Shown here piece after piece: positions 27,076 to 34,880 of a stretch of 64,000 bases of DNA. The stretch comes from Paraburkholderia aspalathi (lineage in GTDB: Bacteria; Pseudomonadota; Gammaproteobacteria; Burkholderiales; Burkholderiaceae): assembly GCF_900116445.1 (NCBI RefSeq), contig NZ_FPBH01000041.1, positions 1 to 64,000 on the forward strand, given 5' to 3'. Below the pieces are notes generated by a model, which was given only the letters and a program-made list of their open reading frames with translations, made no database searches and was not told the DNA's origin. Both the position numbers and the translations under genes were made by a program. Positions within the stretch are counted from its first letter, which is position 1; the number at the start of each line of letters is the position of its first letter.

Positions 27076-27119
27076 CCGGTTCGACCGGTTGCAGGTCGCC
27101 GTGCGCCTGGCGACCTGCA
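27076..27119 (+). terminator. Double hairpin after the Ohr gene
   Basis: CCGGT-TCG-ACCGG (27076-27088) is followed at once by an 11-bp perfect stem, TGCAGGTCGCC (27090-27100) against GGCGACCTGCA (27109-27119), with an 8-base loop. No T-tract follows; position just after the Ohr stop suggests a terminator or mRNA 3' end. Confidence 0.6.
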
Positions 27120-27181
27120 GGGCCTGTCCCGCTGCGAGTTGCGCCAATCTGTAACAACGCGGCGCTTCACGTTGAATTTTG

Positions 27182-27196
27182 TAGACGGACGGTCTA
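27182..27196. promoter_or_regulatory. TetR operator and promoter upstream of tetR (copy 1)
   Basis: TAGAC-N5-GTCTA, an inverted repeat in 15 bp. It lies between a -35-like TTGAAT (27172-27177) and a -10-like TAATAT (27195-27200) spaced by 17 bases, so binding would block the promoter. The predicted transcript starts at about 27207, at the tetR ATG, suggesting a leaderless mRNA. A matching operator is at 27861. Confidence 0.75.
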
Positions 27197-27207
27197 ATAT
27201 CGGCTGT

Positions 27208-27837
27208 ATGGACATGCATACAGCTCCGCGCCGTAGAGGGCGCCCACCGAAGAACCTTGCGGGCCACAGCGAGACCCGGGAGATTCTCGTGCGCGCGGGC
27301 GTTGCTGCGCTCACGGAAAAAGGTTTTTCCGCCACGGGTATCGACGAGATCTTGCGCAGCGTGAATGTGCCAAAGGGCTCGTTCTATCACTACTTCGGAA
27401 GCAAGGAAGAATTCGGCCTCGAATTGATCGACCGCTACGCTGCGTATTTCGCGAGAAAGCTAAACTGGTTTTTCACGGACAAATCGAAATCACCGTTGCA
27501 GCGCTTCCACGATTTCGTTGCGGATGCGGAAGCAGGGATGAAACGCTACAGCTTTCGGCGTGGGTGTCTGGTCGGTAATCTCGGGCAGGAAATGGCGGTA
27601 CTTCCGGAGAGTCATTGCATACGGTTGCGCGAGGTTTTCGCCGACTGGGAAGCTCGGACGGCAAGGTGCCTGAAGGAAGCGCAGGCGGCCGGCGAGATTG
27701 CGGAAGGGGCCGATTGTTCGAAACTTGCGGCGTTCTTCTGGATCGGCTGGGAAGGCGCAGTGTTGAGGGCAAAGCTCGAAGGCGGCCCTGAAGCGTTGCA
27801 CATTTTCGCGGACGGATTTTTCGCCGGGCTGGGTTAG
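27208..27837 (+). CDS. TetR/AcrR family regulator of the GMC-CaiB-ECH operon
   Basis: A 209-residue repressor. HTH: IDEILRSVNVPKGSFYHYF around residues 48-66, preceded by PRRRGRPPKN; the C-terminal ligand domain is helical with a TetR_C_6-like RRGCLVGNLGQEMA stretch, typical of the group related to AcuR/NemR-like proteins. The frame is open from 27139, but the promoter and operator overlap that segment, so the ATG at 27208 (or 27214) is the start. No Shine-Dalgarno is seen and the -10 element is 7 bases away, so the mRNA may be leaderless. Identical operator arms flank the gene on both sides. Confidence 0.9.
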   Translation: MDMHTAPRRRGRPPKNLAGHSETREILVRAGVAALTEKGFSATGIDEILRSVNVPKGSFYHYFGSKEEFGLELIDRYAAYFARKLNWFFTDKSKSPLQRFHDFVADAEAGMKRYSFRRGCLVGNLGQEMAVLPESHCIRLREVFADWEARTARCLKEAQAAGEIAEGADCSKLAAFFWIGWEGAVLRAKLEGGPEALHIFADGFFAGLG

Positions 27838-27860
27838 CGCCGTTTTTTTTTCTATTTAAA

Positions 27861-27875
27861 TAGACGATCGGTCTA
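27861..27875. promoter_or_regulatory. TetR operator upstream of the GMC oxidoreductase operon (copy 2)
   Basis: TAGAC-N5-GTCTA, the same arms and spacing as the site at 27182, followed by the same TAAT context. It is overlapped by a -10-like TAATTT (27874-27879) and is flanked upstream by the palindrome TATTTAAATA (27853-27862). It lies 43 bases before the preferred ATG of the GMC gene. Confidence 0.75.
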
Positions 27876-27918
27876 ATTTATGCCGGCAGCGATGAAAACG
27901 CTCGCGAGGGTAAATGGG

Positions 27919-29589
27919 ATGCAAATGGAAAGTACGACATTTGACTTTGTTGTTATTGGCGCCGGTTCTGCCGGCAGCCTGCTCGCGAATCGCCTGAGTG
28001 CTGACAAGACCCGGAATGTCCTTCTGGTCGAGGCGGGCGGTAGTGACGATTACATGTGGATTCATATCCCCGTCGGCTATTTGTATTGCATCGACAATCC
28101 GCGCACGGACTGGCAATTCCGCACCGAGCCGGACAAAGGACTCAACGGCCGGCAGATCCTTTATCCGCGCGGCAAAACGCTGGGCGGATGCTCCAGTATC
28201 AACGGAATGATCTACATGCGTGGCCAGGCGCGCGACTACGACCAATGGGCCGAGCTGACTGACAATCCGGAATGGACGTGGAACAACTCATTGAAGGACT
28301 TCAAGGCTCACGAAGACTTCTACAAACTCGATCCGAGCCAGCACGAACGGCTGAACGCCAATGCCGAGGCGATTGCAAAGATTCACGGAAGCGGCGGCGA
28401 GTGGCGTGTCGAAAAGCAGCGTCTCAGGTGGGAAATTCTTGATGCGTTTGCCGAAGCGGCGGAGCAGGCCGGCATTCCGATCATCGACGATTTCAACAAG
28501 GGCGACAATTTCGGCGTGAGCTACTTTAATGTCACGCAGAAAAACGGTTGGCGCTGGAATACGTCAAAGGCCTTCCTGCGTCCGATCAGACACCGCTCGA
28601 ATCTCACGACGTGGACTAACGCCCACGTGAAGAAGCTCAACATCGAACGCGACAGTAACGGTGCGCTGCGTTGCACCGGCGCGGAAATCGTTCGTAATGG
28701 CGAGCTTGTGTCGGTGAATGCCGCCCGCGAAGTCGTGCTTAGCGCGGGTGCGATCGGATCGCCGCACATTCTGCAGCACTCGGGGATTGGTTCGGCATCT
28801 CTATTGAAAAAGCACGGCATCGATATTGTTCAACACACACCTGGCGTCGGCGAAAATCTGCAGGATCACCTGCAGATTCGCGCGGTCTACAAGGTTGAAA
28901 ACTGCGATACGTTGAACGTTCTTGCCTCGAACATGATCGGCAAGGCGAAGATCGGCCTTGAATATGCGCTGCACCGATCCGGCCCGATGAGTATGGCGCC
29001 CTCCCAGCTCGGGGCCTTTGCCAGAAGCGATCCGTCAAGGAAGCACGCAAACATCGAGTATCACGTGCAGCCACTGAGTCTCGACGCTTTCGGGCAGCCG
29101 CTGCACACGTTTCCGGCGTTCACCGCAAGTGTTGCCAACGTGAACCCGACGAGCCGGGGCACGGTGCACATCAAGAGCGGCAACTTTGAGGATGCGCCGG
29201 CCATTGCGCCGAACTACCTCAGTACGGAAGACGATCGGAAAGTCGCTGTAGATGGCCTTCGCCTGACGCGACGCATTGCGAGCCAGGCGGCGCTCGCGAA
29301 ATACCGCCCGCAAGAGTACAAGCCGGGCGCGCAATACGAGTCCGACGCCGAACTCATGAAGCTGGCCGGGGACATCGCCACCACGATCTTCCATCCCGTC
29401 GGTACGGTTCGGATGGGCACGTTAGCGGATCCGAATGTCGTTGTCGACAGCCATCTGCGCGTGCGCGGCGTTGCAGGACTTCGTGTGGTGGACGCGAGTG
29501 TGATGCCCACGATCACCAGCGGCAATACGAGCTGCCCGACGATGATGATCGCCGAGAAAGCTTCGCACTGGATTCAGGAAGGCGTTTGA
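27919..29589 (+). CDS. GMC family FAD-dependent oxidoreductase (choline/alcohol dehydrogenase-like)
   Basis: A 556-residue GMC flavoenzyme that oxidises an alcohol, probably passing electrons to quinone rather than oxygen. The FAD motif FDFVVIGAGSAGSLLANRLS is at the N-terminus, GMC signature 1 is PRGKTLGGCSSINGMIYMRG (read from residue about 75), signature 2 GAIGSPHILQHSGIG near 270, and the catalytic His with HPVGTVRMG and Asn with TSGNTSCPT near the C-terminus. An ATG at 27880 is in frame but sits on the promoter; the ATG at 27919 has GAGGG 8 bases upstream. First gene of a three-gene operon with a CoA transferase and an enoyl-CoA hydratase, so the alcohol's acid is likely activated and processed by beta-oxidation. 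Confidence 0.92.
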   Translation: MQMESTTFDFVVIGAGSAGSLLANRLSADKTRNVLLVEAGGSDDYMWIHIPVGYLYCIDNPRTDWQFRTEPDKGLNGRQILYPRGKTLGGCSSINGMIYMRGQARDYDQWAELTDNPEWTWNNSLKDFKAHEDFYKLDPSQHERLNANAEAIAKIHGSGGEWRVEKQRLRWEILDAFAEAAEQAGIPIIDDFNKGDNFGVSYFNVTQKNGWRWNTSKAFLRPIRHRSNLTTWTNAHVKKLNIERDSNGALRCTGAEIVRNGELVSVNAAREVVLSAGAIGSPHILQHSGIGSASLLKKHGIDIVQHTPGVGENLQDHLQIRAVYKVENCDTLNVLASNMIGKAKIGLEYALHRSGPMSMAPSQLGAFARSDPSRKHANIEYHVQPLSLDAFGQPLHTFPAFTASVANVNPTSRGTVHIKSGNFEDAPAIAPNYLSTEDDRKVAVDGLRLTRRIASQAALAKYRPQEYKPGAQYESDAELMKLAGDIATTIFHPVGTVRMGTLADPNVVVDSHLRVRGVAGLRVVDASVMPTITSGNTSCPTMMIAEKASHWIQEGV

Positions 29590-29612
29590 CCTTATTCAAC
29601 CAGGAACTGGCT

Positions 29613-30869
29613 ATGGCTGAGAACAAACCCGGGGTGAAGAAGCGCTTGCCCCTTGAAGGAATAACGGTTGTCGATTTTTCGCGTGTGCTGTCCGGGCCGT
29701 ATTGCGCGATGACGCTGGCTGACCTCGGAGCACGCGTCATCAAGATAGAACGTGTGGGCACCGGAGACGATACGCGTGCCTTTGGTCCGTTCGTCGAGAA
29801 CGAATCGGCGTACTTCATGTGCTTCAACCGCGGAAAAGAAAGCATTGCGCTCGACTTCAAGTCTCCACGTGACCGCGAACTTCTCGACCGTCTGCTGGAT
29901 AAGGCGGACGTGGTGGTCGAGAACTTCCGGCCCGGCGTGATGGAGCGGCTCGGCTACGGCCCCGAGCAATTGGCAAGGACGCATCCGCACATTGTCTATG
30001 CTTCGATTTCGGGCTTTGGCCACACCGGTCCGTTCAAGGATTTACCCGGCTATGACACCGTCGTGCAGGCCATGGGCGGCGTTATGAGTCTGACGGGCTG
30101 GCCCGACAATCAACCGGCACGTGTGGGTACGGCGTTCGGAGATCTCGGTGCCGCGCTATTTGCCGTGATAGGGATCCTGGCGGGGCTATACAAGCGCTCT
30201 AAAGATGCACAAGGCACGCATGTGGACATTGCGATGCTCGATTGCCAGGCGGCGTTGATGGAAACGGCGTTTGCGAGATTTGACGTCGAAGCAAAGGTGC
30301 CCACGAGGACTGGCGACGCCCATCCCTCGCTCGCGCCGTTCGAAAGCTTTGCTGCGCAGGATGGCCGATTCATTATCGCCGCGGGCAACGATCAGCTTTT
30401 CCTGTTGATGGCCGATGCCTTGGGCGTGCCGGAAGTGGCGCTCGACCCGCTGTTCCTGACCAATGATCTCCGCGTGCAAAACCGGCCCGCCATGATCGAG
30501 ACCGTTGAGCGGGTGACCCGCTCCGCGCCGGTCAGCGTCTGGCTCTATAAGTTGAACGAGGCTGGCGTGCCCTGTGCACCGATCAACACGATCGACAAGG
30601 TCATCGATCATCCGCAACTGCACGCGCGCAACATGTTCATTCATGTCCAGGGCAAGTCCGAGCGGAAAGTAAAAACAGCCGGCAATCCGGTCAAGATGAG
30701 TACCTCGCCAGACGAGGATGTCACGGTAGTCAGAAAAGCGCCGGCGGTGGACGAGCATCGCGAAGCAATTCTGGCTGAGTTGATGGCTTCATCAGGCGCC
30801 TATGCGTCGCAAGCGGATGCTGAATCAGACAACGATCCTTTGAAGCGCTCGATAAGCCTTCCCGCATAA
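29613..30869 (+). CDS. CaiB/BaiF family (type III) CoA-transferase
   Basis: A 418-residue type III CoA-transferase. N-terminal LEGITVVDFSRVLSGPYCAMTLADLGARVIKIE and the run ESIALDFKSPRDRELLDRLLDKADVVVENFRPGVMERLGYG (each read in parts) are diagnostic; the catalytic Asp is expected in IAMLDCQAALME. It would transfer CoA from a donor such as succinyl-CoA to the acid made by the operon. It is 24 bases after the GMC gene with AGGAA before the ATG. The earlier in-frame TTG at 29586 overlaps the GMC stop and is less likely. Confidence 0.92.
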   Translation: MAENKPGVKKRLPLEGITVVDFSRVLSGPYCAMTLADLGARVIKIERVGTGDDTRAFGPFVENESAYFMCFNRGKESIALDFKSPRDRELLDRLLDKADVVVENFRPGVMERLGYGPEQLARTHPHIVYASISGFGHTGPFKDLPGYDTVVQAMGGVMSLTGWPDNQPARVGTAFGDLGAALFAVIGILAGLYKRSKDAQGTHVDIAMLDCQAALMETAFARFDVEAKVPTRTGDAHPSLAPFESFAAQDGRFIIAAGNDQLFLLMADALGVPEVALDPLFLTNDLRVQNRPAMIETVERVTRSAPVSVWLYKLNEAGVPCAPINTIDKVIDHPQLHARNMFIHVQGKSERKVKTAGNPVKMSTSPDEDVTVVRKAPAVDEHREAILAELMASSGAYASQADAESDNDPLKRSISLPA

Positions 30870-30899
30870 CGCCTCACATTTGAACTGACAGGTGAATAT

Positions 30900-31775
30900 A
30901 TGTCGAACGATGTTTCAGCAGTGCGTGGCGCATCCGCTAAACAAACCAGCGTGCAAGTGATCGACGCGAATGCCGATACCGCAGGGGCCACGTCGGAAAA
31001 CGGTGCGTACGAAACCATCAAGATCGACCGAAGGGAGCGCGTCGGTCTGATCACGCTCTATCGCCCGAAGAACCTGAACGCGCTCAACGTTCAGATGTCA
31101 CGCGAAGTGCTCGCAGCGCTTACAGCTTTTGACCAGGACGACGGAATTGGCGCCATCGTGATCACCGGCAATGGGCGCGCATTTGCGGCAGGGGCGGACA
31201 TCGAGGAAATGGTCGACAAGTCCTTCGCCGACTGGCACGCGAAAGATCTTTTCGCCGAGTGGGACCGCATTGCGACGATTTCGAAGCCCATCATCGCGGC
31301 TGTGGGTGGCTATGCCCTCGGCGGCGGATGCGAACTGGCGATGGCGTGCGATTTCATTATTGCGGCCCATGATGCTCAATTCGGCCAGCCGGAAATCAAG
31401 CTCGGAATTCCGCCAGGTATTGGCGGTTCGCAGCGCTTGACGCGTGCGGTCGGAAAGTCGCTTGCAATGGACCTGATCCTCACGGGCCGGAACTTGCGCG
31501 CCGATGAAGCACTTGCAGCCGGTCTCGTTGCGCGCGTGGTTCCCTCGACCGACTTGCTGCAAACGGCGCTCGAGACAGCGCACACCATCGCCGGTTACAA
31601 CCTGCCTGCCGTACGGCTTGCAAAGGAGGCCGTCAATCGGGCATTCGAGACGCCGTTGAAAGAGGGTGTTCTGCATGAGCGCCGGCTCTTCCACGCCGCG
31701 TTTGCGACCGAAGGTCAAAAGGAAGGCATGTACGCATTCCTTGCCAAGCGCGCTCCTGTATTCCGCCATCGATAG
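30900..31775 (+). CDS. Enoyl-CoA hydratase/isomerase family protein with N-terminal extension
   Basis: A 291-residue crotonase. A 40-residue polar N-terminal extension precedes the fold; then FAAGADIEEM near residue 96, and the two catalytic glutamates in GGGCELAMACD (about 142) and FGQPEIKLGIPPGIGGSQRL (about 162). Both glutamates are kept, so hydration of an enoyl-CoA is expected. It starts 30 bases after the CoA-transferase and ends the operon; the next gene is convergent. Together the three genes convert an alcohol to a CoA ester and hydrate its unsaturated form. Confidence 0.92.
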   Translation: MSNDVSAVRGASAKQTSVQVIDANADTAGATSENGAYETIKIDRRERVGLITLYRPKNLNALNVQMSREVLAALTAFDQDDGIGAIVITGNGRAFAAGADIEEMVDKSFADWHAKDLFAEWDRIATISKPIIAAVGGYALGGGCELAMACDFIIAAHDAQFGQPEIKLGIPPGIGGSQRLTRAVGKSLAMDLILTGRNLRADEALAAGLVARVVPSTDLLQTALETAHTIAGYNLPAVRLAKEAVNRAFETPLKEGVLHERRLFHAAFATEGQKEGMYAFLAKRAPVFRHR

Positions 31776-31818
31776 GTCATGGTTTTTCGTTAGTAACGTG
31801 GGATGGGCGCAAGTGCCA

Positions 31819-32730
31819 CTATGCGCCTAGTTTCTCCATCAGGAAGTCCACGAAACAGCGCACACGTGACGACAGATGGCGGCCGTGCGGATATAGCAGG
31901 ATGAACGGTCGCGAACATCCGCCATACGGCTTGAGCATTTCCTTGAGCGTTCCGTCAGCTATGTCTTTCTCTACGATGAACCGATAGGTATGAAACACGC
32001 CTGCTCCATGGCGCGCCAGGGTGACGCCGGCAAGCGCATCGCCCGATGATCCATGACGGCCGTGCGTAGTGATCTCGTCGAGTTCGCCATCTCGATTGAA
32101 TACCCAGGGCAGGTTGCGGCCGGTGCTCGGTAACTCGAACTGAATGCAGTTGTGATTGATTAAATCGTCCGGCGTTTCCAGTTTGGCCGCTTTTCGCAGA
32201 TAAGTCGGTGATGCCACGACTACCGTTTCCGCGTCTTCGAGTTTTCGGGCAATCAGACTCGAGTCCCGTGGAGTACGACCCCGGATTGCCAGATCGAATG
32301 GTTCGTCCGCAAAGTCGATGTTACGGTTGCTCAGATGCGTTTCGACGGTGACCTCCGGGTAGCGCTCATGGAAGTCTGCCAAAAGGGGAAGGACGCGATA
32401 GTGACCGTACGGCGTTGGCATGCTGATTCGCAGCACACCCGCCGGCGTTGTCTGTTGCCCGGTAGCTTCTCGTTCTGCATCCACGAGATGACTTAGCGCC
32501 AGCCGACACTGCTCGAAGTACCGGCTCCCCACGTCGGTGAGCCGGATCTGCCGCGTGGTTCGGACAAACAGGCGTGCACCGAGTCGTTTCTCGAGACGCG
32601 CCACCGCACGGCTGACGGCTGCAGGTGTAACGCTTGCGGCGTTCGCAGCGACAGTAAAACTACCCAATTCAGCTGCCAGACAGAACAGTTCGATACTGCC
32701 TACAAGGAGGTCATCAAATTGACGCTGCAT
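31819..32730 (-). CDS. LysR family regulator
   Basis: A 303-residue LTTR: HTH FTVAANAASVTPAAVSRAVARLEKRLG (from residue 25, read in parts), then RTTRQIRLTDVG and a LysR_substrate domain. It belongs to the CrgA/DmlR-like group that often regulates its divergent neighbour, here the duplicated CMD gene at 32939, with a candidate operator at 32750. It converges on the enoyl-CoA hydratase gene. Confidence 0.9.
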   Translation of the reverse strand: MQRQFDDLLVGSIELFCLAAELGSFTVAANAASVTPAAVSRAVARLEKRLGARLFVRTTRQIRLTDVGSRYFEQCRLALSHLVDAEREATGQQTTPAGVLRISMPTPYGHYRVLPLLADFHERYPEVTVETHLSNRNIDFADEPFDLAIRGRTPRDSSLIARKLEDAETVVVASPTYLRKAAKLETPDDLINHNCIQFELPSTGRNLPWVFNRDGELDEITTHGRHGSSGDALAGVTLARHGAGVFHTYRFIVEKDIADGTLKEMLKPYGGCSRPFILLYPHGRHLSSRVRCFVDFLMEKLGA

Positions 32731-32749
32731 GGTTTCTCACGGTGGTTGT

Positions 32750-32766
32750 TATCTGCCAAACAGATA
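32750..32766. promoter_or_regulatory. Perfect inverted repeat TATCTG-N5-CAGATA, candidate LysR site
   Basis: TATCTG (32750-32755) and CAGATA (32761-32766), i.e. an ATC-N9-GAT core, 20 bases from the LysR start in the divergent LysR/CMD gap. ATC-N9-GAT is a common LysR recognition pattern. Confidence 0.6.
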
Positions 32767-32938
32767 GCCGTATATTTTCTCTTCGCTTGTTAAGCGTGCA
32801 AAACGGTGCGAGGGTGGGACGTTGATCATGCTCCTGAACGCATGGACGATGTGATGGGTCTTCGCTGAAGTATTGGGCAAACGCGGATTGCCTTAGCGGT
32901 TAGTCAGACTATGTATGCCTATCCCTAACGGAGAAGTG

Positions 32939-33700
32939 ATGACGCTTACCACCAGACAACAATCGATCAAGGATGAGTTCATTCGTGTGCGCAATACCTG
33001 GGCACCGCAGTGGGAAAGTATTCTTCGCAACGACTGCGATTTCCTTCACGCTTACCTGAAGCTCTCAGCCGTACCGCTGTCGCACAACCGTCTTGAGGAC
33101 AAGGTCAAGGAGTTCATCTACATTGCCGTCAATGCATCCTCGACGCACCTCTTCGCTCCCGGCATCCAGATGCATCTGAAAGCGGCGCTGGATTTTGGCG
33201 CTACACGTGAAGAACTGATGGAGGTGCTCGAGTTGACCAGTACGGTCGGTATTCACGCTTCGAACGTGGCGATGCCCATTCTCGCCGAGGTGCTTCAGGA
33301 AGAAGGTCTGCGAAAGCCGGCGGGGTCTGACAATAGTCGTCTTCAAGCGTTGAAGCGGCATTTCACCGAAGTACAAGGGTATTGGGATCCCATATGGGAC
33401 GATGCGCTGGAACTCGATCCGGATTTCTTTGAAGCGTATCTCGAGTTCTCTTCGGTTCCGTGGCAGACCGGTGTGCTCGCGCCGAAGGTCAAGGAGCTGG
33501 TGCTGTGTGCGCTCGATATCGCCGCCACGCATCTTTACAAGCCGGGCATCAAGATCCATATGCGCAACGCAATTCGCCATGGGGCAACTGCCGAAGAAAT
33601 CATCGAGACTGTCGAAATTGCCAGTGTTATCGGAATTCACGGTGCGCTGATTGGAACTCCGATGCTGGACGACGCAATCGCGGCGGCGCGGGCTTCGTGA
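32939..33700 (+). CDS. Carboxymuconolactone decarboxylase-like protein with internal duplication
   Basis: A 253-residue protein made of two CMD-like halves. Residues about 38-120 (DFLHAYLKLSAVPL... THLFAPGIQMHLKAAL... GIHASNVAMPIL) and 165-245 (DFFEAYLEFSSVPW... THLYKPGIKIHMRNAI... GIHGALIGTPML) match each other closely. Neither half has the CxxC of AhpD or the Cys of gamma-CMD, though both keep TH and H-x-x-x-A. So it is either a non-redox enzyme or a binding protein. The ATG at 32939 has GGAGAA upstream; the earlier ATG at 32915 lacks it. It is divergent from LysR at 31819. Confidence 0.8.
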   Translation: MTLTTRQQSIKDEFIRVRNTWAPQWESILRNDCDFLHAYLKLSAVPLSHNRLEDKVKEFIYIAVNASSTHLFAPGIQMHLKAALDFGATREELMEVLELTSTVGIHASNVAMPILAEVLQEEGLRKPAGSDNSRLQALKRHFTEVQGYWDPIWDDALELDPDFFEAYLEFSSVPWQTGVLAPKVKELVLCALDIAATHLYKPGIKIHMRNAIRHGATAEEIIETVEIASVIGIHGALIGTPMLDDAIAAARAS

Positions 33701-33774
33701 ATTTGACGGGAGGTAGATCGTATTTCCTCCATCGCGGACTGGCAACTTCGGTGACAGTCGAATAGCCGAAAAAA

Positions 33775-33798
33775 GGCGCACGTCCGAGAGCGTGCGCC
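33775..33798 (-). terminator. Rho-independent terminator, minus strand
   Basis: GGCGCACG (33775-33782) and CGTGCGCC (33791-33798) form a perfect 8-bp stem with an 8-base loop. Reading the minus strand the stem is followed by TTTTTT (33769-33774), so it ends transcription of the NTF2-like gene at 33901. Confidence 0.8.
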
Positions 33799-33900
33799 GC
33801 GACAACAGAAGGGCAGGGTTAGGAGGAGACTCCCTTCATGCCGCAAAGAGAATAAACGCGAGCACCCGATGCATTGTCTGCATCCTGTCGACGTGGTGCA

Positions 33901-34278
33901 TCACGCTACCGAAATGTCGTGCCACAGCTTGGCCACAATCATGAAGGAGCCGTCGACATACGCCCAGTTCAAGTGATCGATAAAAACCTTGTCGTGAATG
34001 CGCAGGCGAACCTTGGTGACCGAAGTATCGGCTGACAGAAAGTCTGCGGAGATCAAGGTGTCGTCACGCGGTTGACCCTTGCTCATTGGCGACACACGTT
34101 CGGCGATCACGCGGCGGTAGTCGGCAATCGGGGCGACGGTCAGTTTTCCATCGTCTGTGTCAAACAGACTGCAACTTGTGTGGAAGACCCGATCAAATTT
34201 TTCCAGATCGCACTCGTGCAGCGCCTGGAAGTAAAGATCGACGGCTTCGACAAGCGCGGGCATTTTCTCGATAGACAT
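33901..34278 (-). CDS. NTF2/SnoaL-like fold protein
   Basis: A 125-residue small protein of the nuclear transport factor 2 family (cone-shaped alpha+beta barrel): ALVEAVDLYFQALHECDLEKFDRVFH at the N-terminus, DDGKLTVAPIADYRRVIAERV in the middle, and NWAYVDGSFMIVAKLWHD at the end. Such proteins are isomerases, dehydratases or ligand-binding proteins; the function here is not known. It is flanked by an own terminator and lies divergent from the tautomerase gene at 34627. Confidence 0.82.
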   Translation of the reverse strand: MSIEKMPALVEAVDLYFQALHECDLEKFDRVFHTSCSLFDTDDGKLTVAPIADYRRVIAERVSPMSKGQPRDDTLISADFLSADTSVTKVRLRIHDKVFIDHLNWAYVDGSFMIVAKLWHDISVA

Positions 34279-34626
34279 ACGGGCTTTCCTGTTGATTTCG
34301 GTGACTAAAAGTCCACTGCCTGGAACTGGAACGATCGCATTTCGCGAGCAAGAATATGCGACATGTGCGTCGCAAGCAACTCATCGCCGGAATATCAGTT
34401 TTTCCAGGTGGGAAGAAGAGATCCGGAATTGGACCCATCACGCTCAATGATGTTTATCTGGATGCATCCCGTCTCTACGGACAGACACGCCTGACTTGTT
34501 CTAACCGAGCAAGAGTGTTTGTCCTCGGCGGGTATTCAAACGCGATGGCAGAGAACCTAGGATTCACCATATATCAGCGCCGCTGGCCGGTGCTCCTTTG
34601 CGTCAATCACCGTAAGGCGGAAAGAC
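34279..34626. other. 348-base gap, probable divergent promoters
   Basis: Between divergent NTF2-like and tautomerase genes. A long frame on the plus strand is open through here into the HPP gene, but its codon use and translation look random, so no gene is called. A -10/-35 pair was not identified with confidence. Confidence 0.4.
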
Positions 34627-34863
34627 ATGCCTATTGTTACGATTCAGATCACCCGCGAGGGGACCACGCCCGGCACAACTTCGGTCACGGCGGAAGAAAA
34701 GGCCCGCTTGATCAACGGTGTCAGTCACCTGCTGCTCGACGTACTAAACAAACCTCTCGACGCGACGTTTGTTGTCATCGAGGAAGTGGAAACGGAGAAC
34801 TGGGGCTGGGGTGGGCTGCCGGTAGACGAGTATCGCAGGCAGCGGGGAAGCAAACCGGGCTGA
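34627..34863 (+). CDS. 4-oxalocrotonate tautomerase-like protein
   Basis: A 78-residue tautomerase superfamily protein. After Met removal it begins with Pro1 (PIVTIQITREG), the general acid/base. A segment TFVVIEEVETENWGWGGLPV places it in a 4-OT-like group of small hexameric enzymes. It is followed after 17 bases by the HPP-CBS gene, so these may be co-transcribed, though the functions are unrelated. Substrate unknown. Unlike the pair at 50071/50320 it stands alone and keeps Pro1. Confidence 0.88.
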   Translation: MPIVTIQITREGTTPGTTSVTAEEKARLINGVSHLLLDVLNKPLDATFVVIEEVETENWGWGGLPVDEYRRQRGSKPG

Positions 34864-34880
34864 GGGCCCGTGGAAGGCCC

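Noticed and set aside
34356..34880. Long N-terminal extension of the HPP protein
   Set aside because: The 175 upstream codons overlap the tautomerase gene in another frame and show no family match; start placed at 34881.
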